Origin: an uncultured Candidatus Saccharibacteria bacterium
Lineage (GTDB): Bacteria; Patescibacteriota; Saccharimonadia; Saccharimonadales; Saccharimonadaceae
NCBI GenBank assembly: GCA_947090635.1
Contig: CAMUOM010000012.1
Span: forward strand, 1-21,727
Length of the DNA: 21,727 nucleotides
Direction of reading: 5' to 3'
The translations under genes were made by a program, and so were the position numbers. The notes under the pieces were generated by a model. The model was given only the letters and a program-made list of their open reading frames with translations, was not told the origin of the DNA and searched no databases. Each line of letters starts with the position of its first letter. Position 1 is the stretch's first letter. Positions 7,659 through 12,583 of this stretch are shown here, one piece after another.

Positions 7659-8222
7659 TCACATGGTTTTCCAGTAATAAACGGTGTGGCTGTTATCCGA
7701 TTCGATTGGGTCAAGTAAGACGACTACGGCGAGTCGCGCGTTGTTGCCAAACGAAGTGAGATAAATCAACTCGGCGCCGTGGCCGTTTGCAGTGTACTTT
7801 TTTGGTACTTGCAGATAGAGGCACATGGCAGGGGCTAGCTGTCTTGCGAGGCGCTTTGGATAATCCATGGCGCAGTTATCAATGTCTTTCGACAGGGCAC
7901 GCAAGAAGTCGTCACTTGGCATAAAGGCGGTGGCCTTTTGCTTGCAACTCTCGAGGTCGATACCATCAAGGACGGTGGTGAACTTGGGGTAATCTTTGGC
8001 GATGTCGTCAACGCAATATTTAATATTGACCGCTGGGCAGTCAACAAAGGCGTGAACAAAGCGCGAACTTTTGTGGTGACGCTTGTCGTAAACCAAGCTG
8101 TGGCAGGCGGAGAGTGACTCTCTAGTGTGCGCCTCGGCGCCGTGCTTGATGCCCGAGTCTTCGCGCTCAAAGAGCTTATGGACATTGCGCATTAGCCGGC
8201 TAAGTGGGTGATTTGACTGCAT
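7659..8222 (-). CDS. Hypothetical soluble protein, 187 aa
   Basis: I do not recognise a family. The reading frame is well supported: AAGGAGGAG lies 8 nt before the ATG, a TTGACA promoter sits upstream and a strong terminator downstream. The protein has six cysteines (40, 62, 70, 93, 117, 134), no signal peptide and no membrane segment. The N-terminal third is basic and His-rich (FEREDSGIKHGAE, YDKRHHKSSRFVHAF); the middle alternates short helices; the C-terminal part is beta-like (AELIYLTSFGNNARLAVVVLLD). It is transcribed alone and against greA. The even cysteine count could mean metal binding or disulphides, but no clear CxxC pair exists. Confidence 0.75.
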   Translation of the reverse strand: MQSNHPLSRLMRNVHKLFEREDSGIKHGAEAHTRESLSACHSLVYDKRHHKSSRFVHAFVDCPAVNIKYCVDDIAKDYPKFTTVLDGIDLESCKQKATAFMPSDDFLRALSKDIDNCAMDYPKRLARQLAPAMCLYLQVPKKYTANGHGAELIYLTSFGNNARLAVVVLLDPIESDNSHTVYYWKTM

Positions 8223-8273
8223 AGTTATCTCCTCCTTTTGTGATAACGGTAAGGTGCGATCAAATGATACTCT

Positions 8274-8305
8274 ATTATAGTGCCATAAAAATGTGTAATT
8301 GTCAA
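8274..8305 (-). promoter_or_regulatory. Promoter of the 187-aa gene, TTGACA-N17-CACTATAAT
   Basis: On the minus strand TTGACA (8305-8300) is followed by 17 nt and then CACTATAAT (8282-8274). Counted to the perfect TATAAT the spacer is 20 nt. The leader is about 45 nt and carries a strong ribosome site. Confidence 0.7.
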
Positions 8306-8342
8306 GAGGCGGACGGCAATTATGGTCAGATGTAGAAAAATG

Positions 8343-8371
8343 TTGACATGTGGCAGGTAATATGATATATT
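8343..8371 (+). promoter_or_regulatory. Promoter of RNA candidate A
   Basis: TTGACA (8343-8348), 17-nt spacer, TATATT (8366-8371). The predicted start, about 8378, coincides with the first base of a hairpin. The region from the -10 into this hairpin matches 19 of 27 bases in front of RNA candidate B. Confidence 0.6.
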
Positions 8372-8377
8372 TAGATT

Positions 8378-8766
8378 GGTTCAGATAAAACTGAACTTCT
8401 TCGGATAGGCGAGTATGGGTTTGGCTATTACACGCAGTCGAACCTAGTTCATTAGATAAAAGGAATGATTATGCAGATAACCTCTATTGGTAATCTGTAT
8501 TATTACGTAGGAAGTTGCCGTTACCGGTAATTGCGGAGTGGAGGTTCATAGACTCTCCTTTATCATCGGCCTTTGGCGGGCAATCAGCTTCTCGTAATGT
8601 ACATGGGTAACCTGCTAGGCACGACCAATCCATCTTGTGGGTTGTGATGACATCGTGCCTAGTAGGTCACTTACTTTCCTGAGCCGTTGCGGCGTGATAC
8701 TTATTTATTTTTTATTAATAATATTGCCGCTACGCTGTTTACCCCCATTTTGGGGGTTATTTTTTA
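8378..8766 (+). ncRNA. Candidate structured non-coding RNA A (about 390 nt)
   Basis: No credible reading frame fills this stretch, yet it has its own promoter, dense secondary structure and a terminator. Seen: a 5' hairpin GTTCAG/CTGAAC (8379-8396); a second hairpin GGTTTG/CGAACC (8418-8444); AACCTC pairing with GAGGTT further on; and a 15-bp helix ACCTGCTAGGCACGA/TCGTGCCTAGTAGGT (8610-8624 with 8653-8667, one G-T pair) capped by an inner 7-bp helix CAATCCA/TGGGTTG. The transcript probably ends at the terminator near 8765. I looked for tmRNA, RNase P RNA, SRP RNA and tRNA signatures and found none. The role is unknown: a small RNA, or a long leader whose readthrough reaches the 60-aa gene. 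Confidence 0.5.
8741..8765 (+). terminator. Rho-independent terminator after RNA candidate A
   Basis: ACCCCC, loop ATTTT, GGGGGT, then a tract of TTA and TTTTTT. The orientation is plus only, since the minus side lacks a T run. Confidence 0.8.
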
Positions 8767-8777
8767 CCTAAGCATTA

Positions 8778-8809
8778 TTGACAAATTAAGCTTAATGTTG
8801 TACTATAAG
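8778..8809 (+). promoter_or_regulatory. Promoter of the 60-aa gene, TTGACA-N17-TACTATAAG
   Basis: TTGACA (8778-8783), 17 nt, TACTAT running into TATAAG (8801-8809). It starts just after the terminator of RNA A. The leader is about 40 nt and holds a small hairpin (GACT/AGTC). Confidence 0.65.
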
Positions 8810-8855
8810 ACTGTTCCAGAGAGTCTGGGATGTTCTTTGGTGATTGGAGTGAAAC

Positions 8856-9038
8856 ATGTCACAACGTTGCGAATATGCTAAAGCATATGAAGAGGGCAGA
8901 ATTGCTAACGCTAGTAAACCAACCCTACTTGGTAATTGTAGCCAGCCCGCTATTTGGTACCTAAGTGGCACCAACATAGCACTTTGCTACTATCATAAAA
9001 AGTTAGCCGAAGGTACGATTGGCTCATATACTGCTTAA
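8856..9038 (+). CDS. Small putative zinc-binding protein, 60 aa
   Basis: A stand-alone small gene with its own promoter, a GGAG ribosome site 6 nt before the ATG, and a strong terminator after the stop. The protein has exactly three cysteines and one histidine spaced like a zinc site: Cys5, Cys28, Cys44 and His47, in contexts SQRCEY, GNCSQPAIWYL and ALCYYHKKL. The arrangement C...CxxPAxWY...LCxxH resembles small treble-clef or zinc-ribbon proteins of actinobacteria and relatives, but I cannot name a family. It has no signal peptide. It could bind RNA, DNA or protein. The neighbouring RNA candidate is upstream and separated by a terminator. Confidence 0.75.
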   Translation: MSQRCEYAKAYEEGRIANASKPTLLGNCSQPAIWYLSGTNIALCYYHKKLAEGTIGSYTA

Positions 9039-9056
9039 CTGATATCCAACTCCATG

Positions 9057-9099
9057 GTCAGCCAAGGCTGACGCCCGGGCGGCTTAGCCGCCCTTTTTT
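9057..9099 (+). terminator. Double-hairpin terminator of the 60-aa gene
   Basis: First hairpin GTCAGC/GCTGAC (9057-9072), then GGGCGGC/GCCGCCC with loop TTA (9077-9093), followed by six Ts. Confidence 0.9.
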
Positions 9100-9151
9100 A
9101 GTGGTCGCGAGCAGGGCGATGGGCGAATCTGAAAAAAGTAAGCGGTTATGC

Positions 9152-9179
9152 TTGCAATCTGAATATAGTATGATACAAT
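9152..9179 (+). promoter_or_regulatory. Promoter of RNA candidate B
   Basis: TTGCAA (9152-9157), 16-nt spacer, TACAAT (9174-9179). The predicted start is about 9187, again at the first base of a GTTTAG/CTGAAC hairpin, as in RNA candidate A. Confidence 0.5.
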
Positions 9180-9186
9180 TAATATA

Positions 9187-9450
9187 GTTTAGCGTTGCTG
9201 CTGAACTAACCATATCTAGGGTCTAGCTAGCTAGACCAGCTCATTATAAACCCATTAGTTAGGAGGTGGGCCTATTGACTACCTCTATAATTTGGATAGA
9301 GTATTGTTAATCTAATTATGCTGCATGAGACATGAAGTATCATTATCAATGCGTGGGCTATGAGTCTTATCTGTAAGGTCAAGCATTTATCTTGCACGGT
9401 AACTAAGCTCCTTTGATATATATCAAGCACAGGCTCATAGCCCATTTATT
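9187..9450 (+). ncRNA. Candidate structured non-coding RNA B (about 260 nt)
   Basis: No plausible gene lies here. Seen: a 5' hairpin GTTTAG/CTGAAC (9187-9206); a perfect palindromic hairpin GGTCTAG-CTAG-CTAGACC (9220-9237); then CATTA; then ACCTCTAT (9281-9288), which can pair either back to GAGGT (9263-9267) or forward to ATAGAG (9296-9301), two mutually exclusive choices; and a closing 13-bp helix TGGGCTATGAGTC/GGCTCATAGCCCA (9354-9366 with 9432-9444) that encloses two further hairpins (CAAG/CTTG and TTGATA/TATCAA). Feature order and several short sequences match RNA candidate A. No strong terminator directly follows the closing helix, so the 3' end is uncertain. Confidence 0.45.
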
Positions 9451-9529
9451 CAATAACTAGATTTAACTTGTTGTATTACAACTTAATAGCGTGGCTAATT
9501 ATTTTATTATATATAAAGTATTTATCCTT

Positions 9530-9538
9530 TGCTATAAT
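9530..9538 (+). promoter_or_regulatory. Extended -10 upstream of RNA candidate C
   Basis: TGC followed by TATAAT with no clear -35. The predicted start is near 9545 and no ORF follows before the terminator. Confidence 0.45.
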
Positions 9539-9544
9539 TGTATA

Positions 9545-9659
9545 GCGTATCTTCTTTCTTGTTAAAAACTTATTGGGTATTACACCGCCTTAGCCGATAC
9601 TGATTTCATTGAGTTTCCTTTGCCATGGGTCAGTGTCCGCTAAGGCGGCTTTTTCTTTT
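9545..9659 (+). ncRNA. Candidate small RNA C, about 110 nt, ending in a long terminator
   Basis: An extended -10 is followed by about 40 unstructured bases and then a long stem: CCGCCTTAGC/GCTAAGGCGG (10 bp), a C/C mismatch, and GATACTGA/TCAGTGTC (8 bp with one G-T pair), closing a 26-nt loop (9604-9629). A tract CTTTTTCTTTT follows (9649-9659). The size resembles 4.5S SRP RNA, but the loop lacks the SRP GGAAG and AGCAG elements, so I do not call it ffs. It could equally be only the terminator of RNA candidate B. Confidence 0.4.
9585..9659 (+). terminator. Rho-independent terminator with 18-bp interrupted stem
   Basis: Stem 9585-9594/9639-9648 plus 9596-9603/9630-9637, followed by a T-rich tail. 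The large loop is unusual for a plain terminator. Confidence 0.75.
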
Positions 9660-9737
9660 GTATTATTTAGTATTATTGGGCATTAGACACTTGTTGGCGG
9701 AAGTAGCGGCAGGGCAATAACAGAGTTAGGCAGTATG

Positions 9738-9760
9738 GCAAATTGGCAAATATTGCAAAT
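9738..9760 (+). repeat. Three near-tandem GCAAAT repeats before a promoter
   Basis: GCAAAT occurs at 9738, 9746 and 9755, immediately upstream of the TTGACA at 9775, a position that suits an activator or repressor site. A similar GGCAAAT and TTGCAA cluster lies before the RelB-like gene (21036-21059). Confidence 0.4.
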
Positions 9761-9774
9761 TGATGCTATAACTA

Positions 9775-9806
9775 TTGACATTTTAACGCGCTTGTGGTAG
9801 TATAAT
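9775..9806 (+). promoter_or_regulatory. Promoter of the 82-aa gene, TTGACA-N17-TAGTATAAT
   Basis: TTGACA (9775-9780), 17 nt, TAGTATAAT (9798-9806). The ATG at 9814 follows after 7 nt, so the message is leaderless or nearly so; no Shine-Dalgarno is present. Confidence 0.65.
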
Positions 9807-9813
9807 AAATGTT

Positions 9814-10062
9814 ATGAAGAACAACACAAATAAATCAACCAAATCAAACAAATGTCAAAAAGTTAATAAGAGCACCAAGACCGTCGTCGCCGAGCAGGAA
9901 GTTGACCGCGCACGCGTCAACGCTCTCTCAAACGAGATTGTCAAGAATAGCGTCTTGTTTGGCTCACTAATGGTCAACCTCTTTGTTTTGACCGCCTTCA
10001 TGTTGGCCGTGACCGATGCGCCAAGCGCCCAAGCCTTAGGTAGCTTGATTGCCAGCCTTTAA
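9814..10062 (+). CDS. Small single-pass membrane protein, 82 aa
   Basis: No family recognised. The N-terminal 25 residues are almost only Lys, Asn, Ser and Thr (with Cys14), followed by a charged helix (VAEQEVDRARVNALSNEIVKN), one membrane segment (about 47-66, LFGSLMVNLFVLTAFMLAV) and a short Ala/Ser-rich tail. Under the positive-inside rule the N-terminus would be cytoplasmic and could touch nucleic acid or phospholipid. The gene has its own promoter and terminator and is monocistronic, directly upstream of the dcw promoter region. The AAA and AAC-rich start may favour leaderless initiation. It could be a small division or envelope protein, but that rests only on position. Confidence 0.7.
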   Translation: MKNNTNKSTKSNKCQKVNKSTKTVVAEQEVDRARVNALSNEIVKNSVLFGSLMVNLFVLTAFMLAVTDAPSAQALGSLIASL

Positions 10063-10092
10063 ACTTTTTAACATTAAATCCACTAACTTTGA

Positions 10093-10116
10093 CCCCGACC
10101 CCTGGTCGGGGATTTT
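10093..10116 (+). terminator. Terminator of the 82-aa gene
   Basis: Perfect 8-bp stem CCCCGACC/GGTCGGGG with a 3-nt loop, followed by ATTTTGGTT, a weak T tract. Confidence 0.7.
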
Positions 10117-10210
10117 GGTTGGGGCGGGGTAGTGTGCAAATTAACAACACAATTTGACAGGCGGTTATATCTGTTAAATGCCTATTTTTTCCACATATAC
10201 GCGTCCAAAA

Positions 10211-10274
10211 TGGCGGCTTGTGGGTAAAAATGTCAAAAAAAGACTTGCATGTGGGGCGTGGTGGGTAGTATAAT
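10211..10274 (+). promoter_or_regulatory. dcw promoter with MraZ-box-like TGGGN repeats
   Basis: TTGCAT (10245-10250), 18 nt, TATAAT (10269-10274). Inside the spacer lie TGGGG (10252-10256) and TGGGT (10262-10266), exactly 10 bp apart. A second pair, TGGCG (10211) and TGGGT (10221), also 10 bp apart, lies upstream. In E. coli and Mycoplasma MraZ binds TGGGN boxes with 10-bp period in the mraZ promoter. The remaining gene-free stretch 10117-10354 otherwise holds only the leader, about 75 nt, before mraZ. Confidence 0.6.
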
Positions 10275-10354
10275 TAAGTCAGTGGAAGAAAAGAAACAAC
10301 CACGAACATAAAAACAACCAAGCTAACAAAAAATAGTTGATTGTACCATACCAA

Positions 10355-10720
10355 ATGAGCAAAGTTGATTACTTCGAACGCAAGCTAGACGACAAACATC
10401 GTCTGACCATCCCAGTAGAATTACGGGGTGAATTTGCGAGCGGCGTAGTCATCACCCGCGGCTTTGGTAAGTACTTGCATCTCTATGCGAAGGAAGTTTG
10501 GGATAACGAAATGGAATCTGCATTGCAGGGTAACATCTTGGACGAGCACATTGCCGACCTAAACGTTAAGTTTCGGGCTGGCAAGTCAGAAGCTGAGATG
10601 GACGCCAAGCAGGGGCGGATTACCATTGAACAGCACCTACTTGATTACGCCAAGATTGACCGCGACGTGGTTGCCATCCGGGCGGGCAAGTATTGGCGGT
10701 TGACTGCGCAAGCAGATTAA
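10355..10720 (+). CDS. mraZ: Transcriptional regulator MraZ
   Basis: 121 residues from ATG 10355 (MSKVDYFERKLDDKHRLTIP). An earlier in-frame TTG at 10337 would add six residues but is less likely. MraZ is a double AbrB-fold DNA-binding protein, first gene of most dcw clusters and usually their autoregulator. Both repeats are visible: the first with LDDKHRLTIPVELRGEF and VVITRGFGKYLHLY, the second with GRITIEQHLLDYAKIDRDVVAIRAGKYWRL. The usual 'DxKGR' reads DDKHR. Slightly shorter than the common 140-150. Just upstream are repeats resembling its own operator. Downstream sits a structured leader before rsmH. Confidence 0.92.
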   Translation: MSKVDYFERKLDDKHRLTIPVELRGEFASGVVITRGFGKYLHLYAKEVWDNEMESALQGNILDEHIADLNVKFRAGKSEAEMDAKQGRITIEQHLLDYAKIDRDVVAIRAGKYWRLTAQAD

Positions 10721-10734
10721 CAATTTAATAATAT

Positions 10735-10930
10735 GGTTCTTTTGACCCTAAAGGTCAAAGGAGCCAACGAAAGCACCTTAACAGAGGACACATACGTGAC
10801 AACCAGCTGGAGCGCGGTAGCCAGACCGAAGTACCGTCGCACTAGAAGGGAACATTTCCTTTAAAATTCCACCTCACACATAAGTCTCTCATTACACTGG
10901 CGGCTAATTCACACCTAGCCAGAGCAGTGT
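10735..10930 (+). promoter_or_regulatory. Multi-hairpin RNA leader between mraZ and rsmH
   Basis: The 278-nt gap after mraZ holds no gene but four hairpins: GGTTCTTTTGACC/GGTCAAAGGAGCC (13 bp, 10735-10765); GCG-CGGTA/TACCG-T-CGC (10812-10840); AAGGGA/TTCCTT (10846-10861); and ACACTG...GGCTA/TAGCC...CAGTGT (10894-10930). None is followed by a T run, so they are not plain terminators. A cis-acting regulatory RNA or processing region is likely. Actinobacteria have a described 'mraW RNA motif' at the equivalent place; I cannot show homology. Confidence 0.45.
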
Positions 10931-10998
10931 TACAAAAATTAACACAAACAATCAAACAAAAACTGGTTGTTGCATATGTGTCCTCCGTAACAAGAGTA

Positions 10999-11904
10999 AT
11001 GAATAATCCACCACAACAACTTCATATTCCTGTGCTTTTCGCGGATACATTAGCTTTGCTAAACCCGCAGCCAAACGAACACTACCTTGATTTAACTGCC
11101 GGTTACGGTGGTCATGCTAAGGGAGTTATTGCTCGAATTGGCACGGCGGCAAATGCGACCTTGTGCGATCGCGATGCCTTTGCTATTGCTAATCTAGCCC
11201 CGCTAAAAGAGCAGGGTGCTCAACTCATACATAGTGACTACCTGTCAGCGGCGCAACAGCTGCTTGAGGCAGGCAAGACTTTTGATATGATTTTGCTTGA
11301 CTTGGGTGTCAGTTCTGTGCAGCTGGACCGAGCCGAGCGCGGCTTCTCATTTATGCATGACGGGCCGCTTGATATGCGTATGGACCAGAGCCAAGACCTC
11401 ACGGCCGCGACTTTGGTGAACCGCTATAGCGAGCGTTACCTGATTGACATCTTTGAGAATTATGGAGAAATGGGACAGCGAGAAGCTGCGAAAGTGGCGC
11501 GGGCTATTGTAGTGCGACGAAAGCAGCAGCCGTTTACGACGACTGCCGACCTCGCCGACGTGATTCGAGTTGCCATTGGCGAACTTGACCACGGAAAACA
11601 CCACAAGGTACACCCGGCAACGCGCGCTTTCCAAGCCTTACGGATTGCGGTGAATGACGAGCTAGGCCAGCTGGAGCGGACTTTGCCATTAGCGGTGAAG
11701 CTGTTAAACAGCGGTGGCCGATTAGCCATCATCTCATTTCATAGCCTAGAAGACCGATTGGTGAAGCGCTTTATGCGTGACCACGCCGACGCCTTCGACT
11801 TACCGCTAGTTACTTTGACCAAGAAGCCAATTGATGGTGCTATTAATGACGTTTCCAATCCGCGTGCTCGTAGCGCAAAGCTACGCGCCGTATTGAAAAA
11901 ATAA
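10999..11904 (+). CDS. rsmH: 16S rRNA (cytosine-1402-N4)-methyltransferase RsmH
   Basis: 301 residues from ATG 10999 (MNNPPQQLHIPVLFADTLALL). An in-frame GTG at 10927 is rejected because it lies in the arm of a hairpin and family members begin near the HIPVL motif. RsmH (MraW) methylates N4 of C1402 in the ribosomal P site using SAM. Seen: SAM motif DLTAGYGGHAKG (Asp31 onward; the common form is GGGGHS); LLDLGVSSVQLDRAERGFSFMHDGPLDMRMD; and the C-terminal FHSLEDRLVKRFMRD plus NPRARSAKLRAV. Full length. It is second in the dcw cluster, as usual. Confidence 0.96.
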   Translation: MNNPPQQLHIPVLFADTLALLNPQPNEHYLDLTAGYGGHAKGVIARIGTAANATLCDRDAFAIANLAPLKEQGAQLIHSDYLSAAQQLLEAGKTFDMILLDLGVSSVQLDRAERGFSFMHDGPLDMRMDQSQDLTAATLVNRYSERYLIDIFENYGEMGQREAAKVARAIVVRRKQQPFTTTADLADVIRVAIGELDHGKHHKVHPATRAFQALRIAVNDELGQLERTLPLAVKLLNSGGRLAIISFHSLEDRLVKRFMRDHADAFDLPLVTLTKKPIDGAINDVSNPRARSAKLRAVLKK

Positions 11905-11926
11905 ACAAAAATAAGAAAGGAGCGAT

Positions 11927-11989
11927 ATGCCAATCAAAGTTAGTGGTCGTAGCTACGCTCACAACATCGTTGTCCGCCGCGTTAAGTAG
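11927..11989 (+). CDS. 20-codon ORF with strong ribosome site in the dcw cluster
   Basis: The ORF encodes MPIKVSGRSYAHNIVVRRVK and stops with TAG. AAAGGAG (11916-11922) ends 4 nt before the ATG, one of the better ribosome sites in the window, and the start is 22 nt after rsmH. The peptide is basic (seven Lys/Arg/His in 20) and starts with a beta-like stretch. Two hairpins lie directly downstream, so it could be a leader peptide controlling ftsL-ftsI expression, or a very small ribosome-binding or nucleic-acid-binding protein. I know no family. Being short, it could be chance, but the ribosome site argues for translation. Confidence 0.45.
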   Translation: MPIKVSGRSYAHNIVVRRVK

Positions 11990-12007
11990 TAACTAAGGCA
12001 GAAACGG

Positions 12008-12032
12008 GGTCTGCCCACCAAAAGGGCAGGCC
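12008..12032 (+). promoter_or_regulatory. 9-bp hairpin after the 20-codon ORF
   Basis: GGTCTGCCC/GGGCAGGCC with a 7-nt loop (ACCAAAA), 18 nt past the stop of the small ORF. TGGTTGTG follows rather than a T run, so it is not a standard terminator. Attenuation, RNA stability or processing are possible. Confidence 0.45.
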
Positions 12033-12064
12033 TGGTTGTGATAAAACAAACACTTAAAACAAAC

Positions 12065-12119
12065 ATTACATGCAGAACTGCGTGGATTACGCGTTAGTCC
12101 GCGGTGTTTTGCATGTAAT
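12065..12119 (+). promoter_or_regulatory. Long hairpin before the ftsL-like gene
   Basis: ATTACATGCA/TGCATGTAAT (10 bp perfect) continues with a G-T pair, AAC/GTT, a 2x2 internal loop, and CGTGGATT/AGTCCGCG (8 bp with two G-T pairs) closing a 7-nt loop ACGCGTT: about 22 pairs in 55 nt. No T tract follows. A stem this long suits RNase III-type processing or a regulatory protein. Confidence 0.6.
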
Positions 12120-12176
12120 CATGTGAATTGCGAGAAACAAAAAGTCAAATTAAAAAAGAAAGGAACAACTAGGCAG

Positions 12177-12557
12177 ATGGCAATTTCGAGAAGACAGTTC
12201 GTATCGACCCGTGCGACTGTACGTGCCGCGGCACCAGCTTACGCTGGGGCGTCCATGTGGGGCCGTAACCAAAATTTAGTAAAGTTTAAACCCTCATCGA
12301 GCATGGGCACCATGGCCAACATTGCTGCCATTGTTCTATTTACTGCGCTGCTTGGAATGATATATTTAACTCAACTGAGTAAAACCGGGTCATTTAGTTA
12401 CGAAATTAATAAGATTAACCGTCAAAAGACGGAGCTGTCCGCTCAGCGCGACAACTTGAAGGTTGAGAATGCGCGGTTGCAGTCACTCAACACCATTAAA
12501 AATAGCGAAGTGGCCAAGCAAATGACCGCACCGGCTAGCACTGATTATGCCGAATAG
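12177..12557 (+). CDS. ftsL: FtsL-like (FtsL/DivIC type) septum protein
   Basis: 126 residues from ATG 12177. A GTG at 12123 would extend it but abuts the long hairpin. Features: a basic N-terminal tail (1-45), one membrane segment (about 47-67, NIAAIVLFTALLGMIYLTQL), then a coiled coil (about 74-105, EINKINRQKTELSAQRDNLKVENARLQSL). This topology and the place between rsmH and ftsI are those of FtsL, which bridges FtsQ/FtsB to the FtsWI synthase. Sequence identity in the family is always low, so the call rests on architecture and position. DivIC/FtsB is the alternative. The ribosome site (AAAGGA) is 13 nt away, somewhat far. Confidence 0.75.
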   Translation: MAISRRQFVSTRATVRAAAPAYAGASMWGRNQNLVKFKPSSSMGTMANIAAIVLFTALLGMIYLTQLSKTGSFSYEINKINRQKTELSAQRDNLKVENARLQSLNTIKNSEVAKQMTAPASTDYAE

Positions 12558-12568
12558 CGCGCCGCTTA

Positions 12569-12577
12569 TGGTATAAT
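12569..12577 (+). promoter_or_regulatory. Internal extended -10 of ftsI, leaderless
   Basis: TGG followed by TATAAT ends 6 nt before the ftsI ATG (TGTAGT between). This puts a transcript start at the ATG itself, so ftsI onward can be transcribed separately from mraZ-ftsL. Confidence 0.55.
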
Positions 12578-12583
12578 TGTAGT

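Noticed and set aside
8378..8766. tmRNA, RNase P RNA or SRP RNA
   Set aside because: No T-arm with TTCGA-type loop and CCA end, no GAGGAAAGTCC or ACAGAA core in the right order, and no GGAAG/AGCAG SRP core. TCGAACC at 8439 is only one arm of a simple hairpin.
10184..10194. DnaA box (TTTTCCACA), with another as TGTGGAAAA near 18909
   Set aside because: Single isolated 9-mers without clusters, AT-rich unwinding element or dnaA/dnaN neighbours; expected by chance in this length.
10927..10998. GTG start extending rsmH by 24 residues
   Set aside because: It lies in a hairpin arm, lacks a ribosome site, and the extension has no family counterpart.
12123..12176. GTG start extending the ftsL-like gene by 18 residues
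   Set aside because: It begins 3 nt after a 22-pair hairpin, which would block initiation, and the AAAGGA ribosome site lies inside the extension.
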